NCBI RefSeq assembly: GCF_007197645.1
Contig: NZ_VKGK01000001.1
Coordinates: forward strand, 62,001-126,000
DNA length: 64,000 nucleotides
Direction of reading: 5' to 3'
Source of the DNA: Shewanella hanedai
GTDB lineage: Bacteria; Pseudomonadota; Gammaproteobacteria; Enterobacterales; Shewanellaceae
Both the position numbers and the translations under genes were made by a program. The notes beneath the pieces are model-generated. The model did no database searches, was not told the DNA's origin, and worked only from the letters and a program-made list of their open reading frames with translations. Shown here piece by piece: positions 41,440 through 51,226 of the stretch; position 1 is the first letter of the stretch, and each line of letters begins with the position of its first letter.

Positions 41440-42066
41440 TTACTCATCAACTTGGTGAGACTGACGTCGCCTCAAGATTAAGGTAAATATCACTAGGCTG
41501 ATGGTACCAATGACTGTGATTATCAACCAAAAAAGGTGTTGGTGGTGATGGTAAAAGGCGAGTATGGGAGTGAGTTCATCACGGATAAGCACTGGTCCTA
41601 AGCCAAAGAGTGTGAGCCAAAGCCCTGTGGCAAGCGTGTTACCAAGCAGAAACTTGTTAAGTGACATCTTGGCCATACCGCAACCAATAAAAATGGTTTG
41701 TTTAAGCCCTTCAATAAAGCGACTGAGTAACAGCGCGGCTAAACCATACTTACCAATAAAACCATGGAGCTTGGCTTCTGTACTCTCTTTTACCCAACCT
41801 TTCTTAATCAAAACATCCCCGAATTTGATCCCTAAAAAGTAACCTAAGCTATTGCCGATAAAAGCACTGCTACCCGCGACGATAAGCACAAGCGGGAGTG
41901 ACATTTGTCCTGCTGCAGCAAGAAGGCTGGCGACGATTAATAAGGATTGGCCGGGAGCGGGGATGCCTACGCCTTCGATGGCGATGGCGAGCGCTAGAAT
42001 GAAATAGCCGTATTGCTGTAGCCAAGGTGTCATTTCGGCCATGATATGTTGTAAAGCTTCAGGCAT
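41440..42066 (-). CDS. DedA-family membrane protein
   Basis: 208-residue polytopic inner-membrane protein of the DedA (SNARE-associated/VTT) family, now regarded as lipid scramblases or flippases that recycle undecaprenyl phosphate and phospholipids. Landmarks: EGVGIPAPGQSLLIVAS, FIGNSLGYFLGIKFGD and LLSRFIEGLKQTIFIGCGMA. Four to five hydrophobic segments. Lies between the spondin gene and the siderophore exporter gene on the same strand as the latter but 84 bases away. Confidence 0.92.
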   Translation of the reverse strand: MPEALQHIMAEMTPWLQQYGYFILALAIAIEGVGIPAPGQSLLIVASLLAAAGQMSLPLVLIVAGSSAFIGNSLGYFLGIKFGDVLIKKGWVKESTEAKLHGFIGKYGLAALLLSRFIEGLKQTIFIGCGMAKMSLNKFLLGNTLATGLWLTLFGLGPVLIRDELTPILAFYHHHQHLFWLIITVIGTISLVIFTLILRRRQSHQVDE

Positions 42067-42150
42067 AAGCTGTCAGTTACTGTGACGATTAACTTCTGTC
42101 CATAATAACGCGTGTTTATAGGATGAAGGCAAATGTTTCCGAAATTTAAT

Positions 42151-43353
42151 CTACACCTGCTCCACTGCTTTGATATTTAGCTTCCAGGTGATGAGTGAAG
42201 CCAATTGTGCCAAGGCCAATAAGCTTAAAATGTGTAAGCTGGTATTGGTATCTGAGCTTGTTAGCCAGAGTACACAGGCGCCGAGCACATAACCTATAGT
42301 TTGATATTTAGAGACCAGTCCAGTGGCGATCGCCTTGCTTCCTTTGCCGACTAAGTGACACAACAAGGTGGTGATCTGCAGTTGTAAGATGGCAAATGCT
42401 CCGCTGAGTAGAGGCACGGCGATGAATAGAATGTGTGGGATCGCCAGCTGCATCAAAGTCAGAGACAGCAGTAACATAATATTGGCCAGCAACATCATTT
42501 TAAAGTGATCGACGTTGTTTAATCGGGATGTCAGACCATGGCTGAATACCATGGTTATCGCGGCTAGTGTCATTAATAGAGAGAGATACTGACTGGTCTC
42601 TTCACTGGAGTAGTGCAGCGAGGCTTGCACCATAGGAGTCAGTAAAAAGGTCACACTGCTATAGGTGATACAGATTAAGGTGATACTGATAAGCAGACTA
42701 TGGGCGAGCTTACTGTCGAGCTGATTCTGTCCGAGTTCTGTATTGATCGCTTTCAGTTCTTTGTTGGTGTGTGTCGCAGTAGTGCGGCTAAATCTGAACA
42801 CACTGAATAGACACATTAGCGGAGCAAAACAAAGGAAGAGTACGGGCGTTAGCCAGCCAAGCCAGATCAGCGACATGGCGAGTAGCGGGCCTAACAGTCT
42901 GCCAACTGCCATGGTTGCCGACAGTTGTGCCAATTTTTTCATTGTCTGTGTCGCAGGGCTTAATTCGGTCAACCAAGCTTGGCAATTCGGGACTATTGCT
43001 GAGGCTGTCATGCCGTAAATTAGCCTAGAGATGATGAGGGTAAATACCACCCATAATAGCGGCCATTGCCAAGTCACACTTCCCCACAGCGCCAGTAGCA
43101 TCACGGTGAAACTCACACTAAACCCCAGAATCCCCCTCATTAACACTTGTGCATATCCTAAACGCAGCGACAGTTTGGCCCACATAGGAGTACTGAATAG
43201 AAATAGCATTGAACCTAGGCTCATCAGCATGGCAAGGCTTTCGATTGAGAGACTGGTTTTATCGATAAAAATGGGGGTGAACACAACTAAAATACTTTGA
43301 CTTAATCCTAATAGCGGCGCCGATACAAACAGAGGCCAGGGACGTTTTTCCAT
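42151..43353 (-). CDS. MFS transporter, probable siderophore exporter
   Basis: 400 residues, 12 predicted hydrophobic helices, no cytoplasmic extensions. Family motif regions are worn but the loop after helix 2 (WAKLSLRLGYAQVLMRG) fits the MFS. Divergent from the siderophore synthetase gene with 98 bases between the start codons, including a Fur box at 43394-43412 that can control both directions. Exporters of this class release hydroxamate siderophores (for example next to alcaligin and vibrioferrin genes); that role here is inferred from position. Confidence 0.82.
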   Translation of the reverse strand: MEKRPWPLFVSAPLLGLSQSILVVFTPIFIDKTSLSIESLAMLMSLGSMLFLFSTPMWAKLSLRLGYAQVLMRGILGFSVSFTVMLLALWGSVTWQWPLLWVVFTLIISRLIYGMTASAIVPNCQAWLTELSPATQTMKKLAQLSATMAVGRLLGPLLAMSLIWLGWLTPVLFLCFAPLMCLFSVFRFSRTTATHTNKELKAINTELGQNQLDSKLAHSLLISITLICITYSSVTFLLTPMVQASLHYSSEETSQYLSLLMTLAAITMVFSHGLTSRLNNVDHFKMMLLANIMLLLSLTLMQLAIPHILFIAVPLLSGAFAILQLQITTLLCHLVGKGSKAIATGLVSKYQTIGYVLGACVLWLTSSDTNTSLHILSLLALAQLASLITWKLNIKAVEQV

Positions 43354-43393
43354 CTTAACTATTCGTGTGTGTAAACCTTGTTGACATGCTAAT

Positions 43394-43412
43394 GGTAATG
43401 ATTATCATTTGC
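43394..43412. promoter_or_regulatory. Fur box
   Basis: GGTAATGATTATCATTTGC matches 15 of 19 bases of the consensus GATAATGATAATCATTATC, with the whole core intact. It sits between the exporter and synthetase genes and predicts repression of both by Fur with iron. Confidence 0.8.
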
Positions 43413-43451
43413 AACTTGTTATATTCTTAATTAGATACGGGTGTTATAGGG

Positions 43452-46187
43452 ATGTTGAATAACGAACAGAGTGAGCATGTCGATTTGGCCGCTCAATGTT
43501 TTTTTAATGGATTACTGAAAGAGTTCCATGGCTGGCAACAGGACACTAATCATGAATTCGTATCCATAAACTTGCCTGAATGTGGCGTTGAGTTACAGCT
43601 TTCGTATGCCCATTTTTCCCATTGCGGGCCCCATCGATTTATTTTCCCAATTCGTTACATTGAGGGAAGCCACAGAGGTTCATTGAGCTTTGAGCGGGCG
43701 TTGACCTTAATTCTCCATGAACCTTCGATTGTCGGTGATTTGTCTGAAGAAACCAGAGACTTATTTAAAAACCGAGTGATACTAAGCGCCGCGAATACTG
43801 CCAATGCAATCAGCACCAGATTTGATGATCTTAACCATCTCTACAAGGATAAATTGAATTTTATTGAGGCAGAACAAGCCTTGCTGGTGGGACATAACAT
43901 GCATCCGGCACCAAAAAGTCGCAGTGAATTTAGTGGTGCGGATATTTGTTATGCCCCCGAAAGTGGTGAAAGTTTTGGACTTCATTGGTTTGCTGTTCAT
44001 CAAACAGCTTGGCAGGGAGAAGTTTACGGCAGTGATGTACAGAAGAGTATTGCTGCAATAACCGAAGATCTTAAATTGGATTTTGGCATTCTACCTGCTG
44101 ATTTTCAGCTTATGCCGATGCACCCTTGGCAGGTTGCCGTGCTGAAAGAGCGAGATGATATCGCTCATCTATTCGCATCTGAGCTGATTTTAGATCTCGG
44201 TATTCACGGTGAGGGCTGGCGTGCGACCACATCACTGCGTGCCATCTATCATCCTGATTGCCGGTTTATGATCAAGTACTCATTGAGTGTGAAGCTCACC
44301 AATTCAGTGCGCCATCTTTCGTTGAAAGAGGTGCGCCGAGGCATGCTGCTTGAACAGATCTTAGATGCGGATAAAGGGCTTGAGCTTCTGCAGCGCTATC
44401 CGAAATTGACCATCATGCGCGAGCCTGGTTTTGCTGCGCTGCAAACACTGGAAGGTGAGGCCATAGAGGAGAGTTTATTTGCCTTTAGGGTCAATAGCTT
44501 CTGGAAGCAGCCTGAACGTGAATCTTTGGTGCTGGCGACCTTGACTCAAGCTGATCCCTTAGGAGGAAACAGTGCATTAGCTAATATGGTGCTTGGCCGC
44601 GCCGAGGAGCGGGGAGAGTCGACATCAAGGGTTGCACAGCAATGGTTCCAAGGCTATTTGGAGCAAGTATTGGAACCTTTAGTGACGGCTCGAAGTGATT
44701 ACGGGGTGATCTTTCTAGCCCACCAGCAAAATATTGTGGTGGATATTGAAGATAGCCTGCCTGTTGGACTCTTCTATCGGGACTGTCAGGGAACAGGTTT
44801 CACCTGCGCGGCTCAGGAATGCTTTGCTGAACAATTAGGTGATGTGGCTCCTGAAAACTTTATGCCCCATCAGTTTGTCGATCCTTTTATCAGCTATTAC
44901 CTGATATTTAACAGCAGCTTTAGTGTTATCAGCTCAATGGCCTCAGCAGGCTTGGTGAAAGAGTCGGTACTGCTGACTCAGTTGAGATTGTTTATGGGAC
45001 ATCTGCAACAGAAGGGATATAAAGATCCCGGATTTGTTGATTACCTTCTCAATTCAGACTCGTTAATATTTAAAGGTAATTTCTTTGTTTACTTGAGTAA
45101 TATTAATGAAAACAGTATCGAAGATCCAAGTGAGATCTATCAAGAGATCCCCAATCCACTCTACCTAAGACCGGATGGAAAGCGCTTAGTAAAACGCTTA
45201 CCAGACAGCAGTCTGATGGGATTTACCGAAGGTAACAGTATCAGCATTGAAACTGCTGAGTGTTCACTCGATGTTTACCTGACTGAACATGACGGCTTGA
45301 GGATCTTGTTACCTGCTAGCCCAAATTATAATCAGTCACGGCTCTCCTATCTACAGATGTTGTCGCTGCTTGAACACAGTATCTTTTGTGGCGTGGCCAA
45401 AGGCGTCAGTTTGTCGTTATCCCACTGGGATCAGCTTTGCTATGACAAGCCTGCACGCTGGATGTGTGTCGATGATAATGCGCTGTTCATTGGTATCTCT
45501 CAATTTGAACAAAACCCAGATCTGTGGCTACTTACCGCTAATCAGTCTCTACCCGAGACCCTAATCGAGGAGGAAGTTACCCATCCTTTAAGGCCTCGTC
45601 ACCCCCAAGGAGTTTTCTATCGCCGCTATAGCTATGAATTTGGTCAGGAACTGAGTTTACGGCTTGTTGATCCTCAGGCTGATCTTGCTCTCTTCCATCA
45701 ATGGATGAATCAGCCACGAGTTGCGGAATTTTGGGAGCTTGATAAGCCTAAAGAGGAGCTACTGGCGTATTTACAAAAAGGCGTGGCGCTGAAGCATCAG
45801 TTTCCCGTTATCGCCATGTTGAATGGCAATGCATTTGGCTACTTTGAATATTACTGGGCTAAGGAGGACCGACTGGGTCCTTACTATGATGCCGACAATT
45901 ACGATCGTGGTATTCATCTCTTGATCGGTAATGAAAATTATCTTGGCAGCCAATACTGGAAGGTATGGGGTCACTATCTTATTCAATATAGTTTTCTTGC
46001 TGATAGCCGGACAAAACACCTTGTTGGCGAGCCCAGAATTGACAATAAAAATGTGATTAAGTTATGGCAATACTTTGATTTTGAAAAAGTGAAGGAGTTC
46101 CATTTCCCCCATAAACATGCAGCTTTAGTTGTGGGTAAACGTGAGCGCTTTTTCGAGCAGATGACACGTCACTATCAGGATAATTAA
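43452..46187 (+). CDS. NIS siderophore synthetase fused to a hydroxylysine-type N-acyltransferase
   Basis: 911 residues. Residues about 1-610 are an IucA/IucC-type synthetase that condenses a carboxylate with an amine or hydroxamate using ATP: motif GHNMHPAPK (147-155), KYSLSVKLTNSVRHLS and the C-terminal FhuF-like part. Residues about 715-905 are a GNAT acyltransferase of the IucB/AlcB/RhbD class (QWMNQPRVAEFWEL, GYFEYYWAKED, GEPRIDNKNVI). In most siderophore clusters these are separate genes. First gene of a Fur-controlled operon with the N-monooxygenase and the receptor. The siderophore is hydroxamate type; the exact product cannot be read from the sequence because neither a decarboxylase nor a second synthetase is present. 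Confidence 0.9.
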   Translation: MLNNEQSEHVDLAAQCFFNGLLKEFHGWQQDTNHEFVSINLPECGVELQLSYAHFSHCGPHRFIFPIRYIEGSHRGSLSFERALTLILHEPSIVGDLSEETRDLFKNRVILSAANTANAISTRFDDLNHLYKDKLNFIEAEQALLVGHNMHPAPKSRSEFSGADICYAPESGESFGLHWFAVHQTAWQGEVYGSDVQKSIAAITEDLKLDFGILPADFQLMPMHPWQVAVLKERDDIAHLFASELILDLGIHGEGWRATTSLRAIYHPDCRFMIKYSLSVKLTNSVRHLSLKEVRRGMLLEQILDADKGLELLQRYPKLTIMREPGFAALQTLEGEAIEESLFAFRVNSFWKQPERESLVLATLTQADPLGGNSALANMVLGRAEERGESTSRVAQQWFQGYLEQVLEPLVTARSDYGVIFLAHQQNIVVDIEDSLPVGLFYRDCQGTGFTCAAQECFAEQLGDVAPENFMPHQFVDPFISYYLIFNSSFSVISSMASAGLVKESVLLTQLRLFMGHLQQKGYKDPGFVDYLLNSDSLIFKGNFFVYLSNINENSIEDPSEIYQEIPNPLYLRPDGKRLVKRLPDSSLMGFTEGNSISIETAECSLDVYLTEHDGLRILLPASPNYNQSRLSYLQMLSLLEHSIFCGVAKGVSLSLSHWDQLCYDKPARWMCVDDNALFIGISQFEQNPDLWLLTANQSLPETLIEEEVTHPLRPRHPQGVFYRRYSYEFGQELSLRLVDPQADLALFHQWMNQPRVAEFWELDKPKEELLAYLQKGVALKHQFPVIAMLNGNAFGYFEYYWAKEDRLGPYYDADNYDRGIHLLIGNENYLGSQYWKVWGHYLIQYSFLADSRTKHLVGEPRIDNKNVIKLWQYFDFEKVKEFHFPHKHAALVVGKRERFFEQMTRHYQDN

Positions 46188-46189
46188 TC

Positions 46190-47521
46190 ATGAGTAAAGA
46201 TATGAAGCATTTCGATCTTTTTGGCATCGGCATTGGTCCCTTTAATTTGAGCATTGCTGCGTTATCTCAAGGCATAAAAGGGTTAAATACGGCGTTTGCT
46301 GACGCCCATCAGTCGATGACATGGCACCCTGGTTTACTGCTTAATGATGCAAGAATGCAGACCAGTCCCCTAAAAGATATGGTGACGGCTGTTGAGCCGA
46401 CGAACCCGCTGTCTTTCCTCTCGTATCTGGTGAATAAACGTAAAATCTACGCTTACATGGCGGCGCAGATGGACACCATAAGTCGCATCGAATTTGCGGA
46501 CTATCTAGCTTGGGTCGCAGGTAGAGTGGATAATCTCATGTTCGATAATCCTGTCGATGCTGTGGAGTTTGCCGGCGACAAATTCCTTATTCACAGTAAG
46601 CAGGGGAGCTATACCAGTCAGCACATCTGTCTCGGAACGGGCAAAGTTGCTCATTTACCACAGTGTGTTAAGCCCCATATGGGACCTAAATGTCTCCATG
46701 CCAGCCGTTTAGCGTTGAGAGAGCGTAATTATCAGGGCAAAACCTTGGCAGTGATTGGTGGCGGTCAAACCGGCGCCGATGTCTTTCTTAATCTTCTGCA
46801 GCGTCAATGGGGCGAGCCGACTCGGGTTATCTGGATCTCAAGACGGCCTAATTTTCAGGCGTTGGATGAAGGGGTATTTACCGATCAATATTATACGCCG
46901 GGCTATGGACAGATTTTTTATGGCCTGAGTGACGGAGTTAAACATCAAGAAGTAAAACACCAGAAGCTTTCTAGCGATGGCATCACCAGTGCTTCATTGA
47001 ATGAGATCTATCAGCACCTTTATCAGGAACGGTTTATCAATGGCGAAAGAGACAGTGGCAAATGGAGTTTGCGCCCCCACAGAACCTTAACTCAGATGCG
47101 TCAACGTAATGATAAATATGAGCTCACATTAGTTAATGGCATCACCGGAAATAATGAATTGCTCGAGGTTGATGAGTTGATTCTATGCACGGGTTTTGAG
47201 TCACAAATCCCAAGTTATCTATCGCCGATTAAACAGAAGTTGGACATCGATCAATATGGCCAATTTAACCTCAATCGTGAGTTTTCTGTGGCTTGGGATG
47301 GGCCTAAAACCAACAAGGTCTATGCGGTTAATGCTGGCGTTCATAGTCACGGTATTTTAGAGCCACAATTAAGCCTTACTGCTTGGCGTAGCGCCACCAT
47401 CATCAACGACATGCTTGGCCATGCTCACTTTGACCTCTCATTGGAGGAATCAATTATAGATTGGGGCGAGGGAAAGCCAGTCTCAGAAACAAAAAATATT
47501 ATTAATCATCAGGGAATATAA
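46190..47521 (+). CDS. Lysine/ornithine/diamine N-monooxygenase of siderophore synthesis
   Basis: 443-residue FAD- and NADPH-dependent hydroxylase of the IucD/AlcA/PubA family, which makes the N-hydroxy group of hydroxamates. FAD motif GIGIGPFNLSIAALS (11-25), NADPH motif VIGGGQTGADVF, C-terminal ATG-like motif LILCTGFESQIPSYL. ATG 46190 lies three bases after the preceding stop and has AGGA nine bases upstream, so the genes are coupled. Whether the substrate is lysine, cadaverine, ornithine or putrescine is not visible. Confidence 0.93.
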   Translation: MSKDMKHFDLFGIGIGPFNLSIAALSQGIKGLNTAFADAHQSMTWHPGLLLNDARMQTSPLKDMVTAVEPTNPLSFLSYLVNKRKIYAYMAAQMDTISRIEFADYLAWVAGRVDNLMFDNPVDAVEFAGDKFLIHSKQGSYTSQHICLGTGKVAHLPQCVKPHMGPKCLHASRLALRERNYQGKTLAVIGGGQTGADVFLNLLQRQWGEPTRVIWISRRPNFQALDEGVFTDQYYTPGYGQIFYGLSDGVKHQEVKHQKLSSDGITSASLNEIYQHLYQERFINGERDSGKWSLRPHRTLTQMRQRNDKYELTLVNGITGNNELLEVDELILCTGFESQIPSYLSPIKQKLDIDQYGQFNLNREFSVAWDGPKTNKVYAVNAGVHSHGILEPQLSLTAWRSATIINDMLGHAHFDLSLEESIIDWGEGKPVSETKNIINHQGI

Positions 47522-47523
47522 TC

Positions 47524-49785
47524 GTGTCAAAGTTCAAATTAGCCCCAATATCGACTGCCATTCTGCTCGCCACTTTTGGGGGAGCTGCATGGGCTGAGAG
47601 TGACCAACTTAGTTCGGATAACGGGGAGATGGAGATCATTCATGTTACGGCGAAACCTTTCGATACACCGGTGTCTTCATTGCCGGGCACAGTTCAAATC
47701 ATTGATCAGGAGGCAATTCAGGCGCAGATTAGTCTGAGCGCTGATCTTTCTAGCTTGCTGGCAAGTCTGGTGCCGAGTTATGGCCCAGAAACTCAGATGA
47801 TGTCGAGTACATATCAGGGGTTTCGTGGCCGTAAAGCGATTGTGATGATCGACGGTGTGGTTGTGTCGAATACCTTACGAGATACCAGCCGAGTACTCTC
47901 CTCCATTTCGGTAGAGAATATCGCGCGCATTGAGGTGATTCAAGGCGCCAGTGCTGTTTACGGCAATGGCGAGTCTGCTGGAGTCATCAACCTGATCACT
48001 CATCAGGCAAGTAGTGAGGGGATTGCATTTTGGAGTGAGGCTAAAATAGCAGGTTCAATCCATGATGCTGACTCAATTGGCTATCAACTAAGTCAGCGTA
48101 TCTCTGGCACTCAAGGCCAGTTTAACTATCTGGCTCAGCTTAACTGGCGTGACTCGGGCACCCTATTCGATGGTGAAGGCACTCAAATTCCTTCCGATCC
48201 TGCAGGACGTGGCGGTCAGGGTGAGCTTGAAGATTTCGATGCTTTAGTCAAATTGGGTTATCTGTTCGATGATGACTCGACCATGGCGCTCAATCTTCAC
48301 AGCAGAAAGCTTGAAAATCAGCTCAGTTTTGCACGTAAAACCGTGTTTGATGAAACCGTTGTTGTCGATACCTCAAAACCTTTTACTGGCGATGCGCCCT
48401 ACAGTGAAAACAAGTATGTTCAGTTTACTTATAACGCACCTTCGATGGGGGGCCATCAGGTCAATATCGAGTTAAGTGCTAGCGAGAGTGAGAACACACA
48501 GGCAAATAAGGTACTGACTCAATCTAAGAAACAGGCGCTCCGCATTGCTGCGCAGCCTCTTGTGTTGCCGAGAGAGCAAGATAAGCTGACCTATGGTATT
48601 GATTATCAGGTCGATAAAACAAAACAGATTAGTGCTAAAGGTGTGTGCGAGATCTGTAATGTTGAGCAGACAAATCTGGCTCCCTTTGCCGAATATGAGT
48701 TTAATCAAGATAGCTTCATGCTGCAGTTTGGGCTGCGTTACGAGAACTTTGACCTTGATGTACCAGACTACTTGGCAACAGGACGGTATGGTTATACGCC
48801 CTTTAGTGGCAAAACGATTGAGGGAGGCAGTTTAAGTTACCGCAAACCGGTATTTAATTTAGGTGGGGTTTATCGTTTTGAAACAACTGAAATATATGCC
48901 TCATTTTCCCAAGGTTATGGTTTAGGCGATCTGCGCCGTCTTCGCTCAATTGATGTGGCAAAGGTTGAGCAATATGATGACAAGATGACACCAACTGAAG
49001 CGAATAATTTCGATTTAGGCTATCGAGGACAATTCGACAATCTTAGTTTTGATATTGGCTTGTTTTACACTCAGTCTGAGCGTGCTCAAAGCTATGTCGA
49101 TATTCTGGACCAAGTGATTTATAGCACCTTAGCCTCTTTAGATCCGCGTCTGGTGTACGATCAATCAAAGACGCTAAATCCTGATGCAATCGATGCAGTG
49201 GTGAGCCGTGATGAGAAGACCTATGGTGTTGAGTTACTCTCCTCTTATGCCATCAATGACACTTTCACCCTTGGCGGAAACTTTAGTTATACCCAAGGTG
49301 AATATCGTCATCCAACAAATGGTTGGGTGAAGATGAACAACGCCCGCATTAGCCCGATGAAGGCAAATATCTTCCTTGATATGAACTTGAATGATGAGTT
49401 TGGTGGCTTGTTACAGGTTAATTATGTTGGCTCACGTGACGAAGGTTCTGAGATCGATTTGGCGTTGCCACAAAATGGCATGTGGGGAACTTTTAAAGGG
49501 TACAGTTACTACAATGCGCCGACTGAGAGTTATACCACTGTCGACTTGAGTCTATTTTATCGCAGTGACTTCGGTCAGTTTACCTTAGGTATCAAAAACT
49601 TGTTCGATAAGGTTTATCGTCCAACCTATGCACAGATGGGCAGTGGCAGTGTGTATGGCGGCATCGATCTTCCAAGCGATCCAACGTTAGATCAACTTGA
49701 AGGTTTAGTCCGTGATTATGCATTTAAAGACAGCTACAACGCCCAAGGCACTACCTTTACTTTAGGTTATCAGGTTAACTACTAA
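47524..49785 (+). CDS. TonB-dependent siderophore receptor
   Basis: 753-residue outer-membrane receptor, the third gene of the siderophore operon. It starts with GTG three bases after the monooxygenase stop, with AGGGAA upstream. Signal peptide ends near AWAES; the TonB box is MEIIHVTA. Plug motifs: GFRGRKAIVMIDGVV, IARIEVIQGASAVYGNGESAGVINLIT. The end, TFTLGYQVNY, is a barrel terminus. It most likely takes back the ferric form of the siderophore made by the two preceding genes. Confidence 0.93.
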   Translation: MSKFKLAPISTAILLATFGGAAWAESDQLSSDNGEMEIIHVTAKPFDTPVSSLPGTVQIIDQEAIQAQISLSADLSSLLASLVPSYGPETQMMSSTYQGFRGRKAIVMIDGVVVSNTLRDTSRVLSSISVENIARIEVIQGASAVYGNGESAGVINLITHQASSEGIAFWSEAKIAGSIHDADSIGYQLSQRISGTQGQFNYLAQLNWRDSGTLFDGEGTQIPSDPAGRGGQGELEDFDALVKLGYLFDDDSTMALNLHSRKLENQLSFARKTVFDETVVVDTSKPFTGDAPYSENKYVQFTYNAPSMGGHQVNIELSASESENTQANKVLTQSKKQALRIAAQPLVLPREQDKLTYGIDYQVDKTKQISAKGVCEICNVEQTNLAPFAEYEFNQDSFMLQFGLRYENFDLDVPDYLATGRYGYTPFSGKTIEGGSLSYRKPVFNLGGVYRFETTEIYASFSQGYGLGDLRRLRSIDVAKVEQYDDKMTPTEANNFDLGYRGQFDNLSFDIGLFYTQSERAQSYVDILDQVIYSTLASLDPRLVYDQSKTLNPDAIDAVVSRDEKTYGVELLSSYAINDTFTLGGNFSYTQGEYRHPTNGWVKMNNARISPMKANIFLDMNLNDEFGGLLQVNYVGSRDEGSEIDLALPQNGMWGTFKGYSYYNAPTESYTTVDLSLFYRSDFGQFTLGIKNLFDKVYRPTYAQMGSGSVYGGIDLPSDPTLDQLEGLVRDYAFKDSYNAQGTTFTLGYQVNY

Positions 49786-49807
49786 TACCGAATAGCATAA
49801 TATGAAC

Positions 49808-49841
49808 AGCAGTAGGTGCTACTTTGGGCCTACTGCTTTTT
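49808..49841 (+). terminator. Terminator of the siderophore operon
   Basis: AGCAGTAGG (49808-49816) pairs with CCTACTGCT (49829-49837), followed by TTTT. Ends the three-gene operon 23 bases after its last stop codon. Confidence 0.85.
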
Positions 49842-49855
49842 AGTGCCCAGAATCT

Positions 49856-50121
49856 ATACCAATCAGTATAAAGATTTGATCGCTCAGCGAGAGTTTAGCG
49901 GTGCTGAGGCAAGGCAACGAGTGAAGAGCATAGTTGTTCTACGGTCAAGCTCGTTAACACAGTATCAGCACCGCTAAAACTCGCCAGTAAGGAGTGTTTT
50001 TGGCTGTCTACTTCTACGTTGAATGAACTCACAAGGGAACAACCATTCTATTATCCATTCGCCTTGAATTAGTTTGCCAAAAGACACTCTGAGTAGATCA
50101 ACTTCTTATACTGATTGGTAT
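49856..50121. mobile_element. MITE family 1, short copy
   Basis: 266-bp element with the same 16-bp terminal inverted repeats as 19792-20220 (ATACCAATCAGTATAA to TTATACTGATTGGTAT) and nearly the same flanking halves, without the about 165-base insert. Starts 14 bases after the siderophore operon terminator. No coding capacity. Confidence 0.85.
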
Positions 50122-50173
50122 TATATCGATAGACTGTTCATATTGTTGTGCAGATAATGTGAAAATCATAGAC

Positions 50174-50229
50174 TATACCCAAACCACTTCAAGATGCAGG
50201 ATTCAGCATATTGAGGTAGCTTGGGTATA
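50174..50229. mobile_element. MITE family 2, 56-bp minimal copy
   Basis: TATACCCAAACCACTTCAAG at the left and GAGGTAGCTTGGGTATA at the right, with almost nothing between: the two ends of the 267- and 316-bp elements joined after GATTCAGCAT. It lies 35 bases before the start of the SDR gene and may affect its promoter or leader. Confidence 0.8.
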
Positions 50230-50263
50230 TGTAACTGTTGAGACAATCAAATTTGGAGTTGAA

Positions 50264-51184
50264 GTGGCAAAAATTATGATCACTGGGGCAACAGGCCTCT
50301 TAGGCAGAGCTGTGGTTAAGCAGCTGACATTAACGGGTGAGCATGAGCTGATTGCTACCGGTTTTAGCCGAGCTCAAGCTGGTATATACAAGTTAGATCT
50401 GACCGATGATAACGCAGTCGATCAGTTTATCGCTTCCCAACAGCCTGATGTGATTGTTCATTGCGCAGCGGAGCGCAGACCAGATGTTTCAGAGCAATCC
50501 CCTGAAGCTGCACTGGCACTGAACCTCGGCGCGACAGCCGCGTTAGCTAAAGCGGCTACGCAGCAAGGCACTTGGGTTATCTACATCTCTACCGACTATG
50601 TGTTTGATGGTACAACGCCAAGCTACATTGAAAGCGATGCACCAAACCCGGTGAATTTTTATGGCGAATCTAAACTGCGTGGTGAGCAATTGCTACTTGA
50701 AACATCCGATGATTTTACCGTACTCAGGCTGCCCATTATTTATGGTCAAGTGGAGCGAGTAGAGGAGTCCGCAGTGTTAGTTTTGCTGAATCAGCTATTG
50801 GATAAAAAACCACAGAATGTCGATCATTGGGCGATACGCAGCCCCACATCAACACTGGATATCGCCATGGCCATCGAGAAGATGATTACTCGTAAACTCG
50901 ATAATGAGGCGCTAAATGGGATTTATCATTTCAGTGGTAAGGAGATCATGAGTAAGTACCAGATGTTACTTGTACTTGGTGAACTATTTGGGCTGACTAC
51001 TCAACATTTAACCCCAGTTTCAGAACCAACAGACAGCGCTAAACGGCCACATGATTGCACCTTAAGCTGTCAACGGTTGGAAAGTCTGGGGATCGTTTCT
51101 CAAGTGAGTTTTATGCAAGGGGCGCGTGATAGTTTAATCAGTTCACCAACAGCCTTATCTTTAAAAAGTTTAAGTTTGAAATAA
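50264..51184 (+). CDS. MAT2B/RmlD-like extended SDR protein
   Basis: 307 residues from the GTG at 50264, supported by GGAG five bases upstream; the frame is open 35 codons further up, but that part runs through a MITE and is not likely translated. NAD(P)-binding Rossmann motif ITGATGLLGRAV, then HCAAERRPDV, STDYVFDG and YGESKLRGE with the active tyrosine and lysine. The sequence resembles the regulatory beta subunit of methionine adenosyltransferase (MAT2B) more than dTDP-4-dehydrorhamnose reductase, and no nucleotide-sugar genes are near. Upstream of a RegB/RegA-like pair (42-base gap), perhaps cotranscribed. Confidence 0.85.
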   Translation: MAKIMITGATGLLGRAVVKQLTLTGEHELIATGFSRAQAGIYKLDLTDDNAVDQFIASQQPDVIVHCAAERRPDVSEQSPEAALALNLGATAALAKAATQQGTWVIYISTDYVFDGTTPSYIESDAPNPVNFYGESKLRGEQLLLETSDDFTVLRLPIIYGQVERVEESAVLVLLNQLLDKKPQNVDHWAIRSPTSTLDIAMAIEKMITRKLDNEALNGIYHFSGKEIMSKYQMLLVLGELFGLTTQHLTPVSEPTDSAKRPHDCTLSCQRLESLGIVSQVSFMQGARDSLISSPTALSLKSLSLK

Positions 51185-51226
51185 TGGTTATATTTGGGGC
51201 TATTGAAAATAGAGTAGGCGATATTG

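Noticed and set aside
50159..50263. N-terminal extension of the SDR protein (35 codons)
   Set aside because: It is translated MITE sequence without a ribosome-binding site; GTG 50264 with GGAG is the better start.
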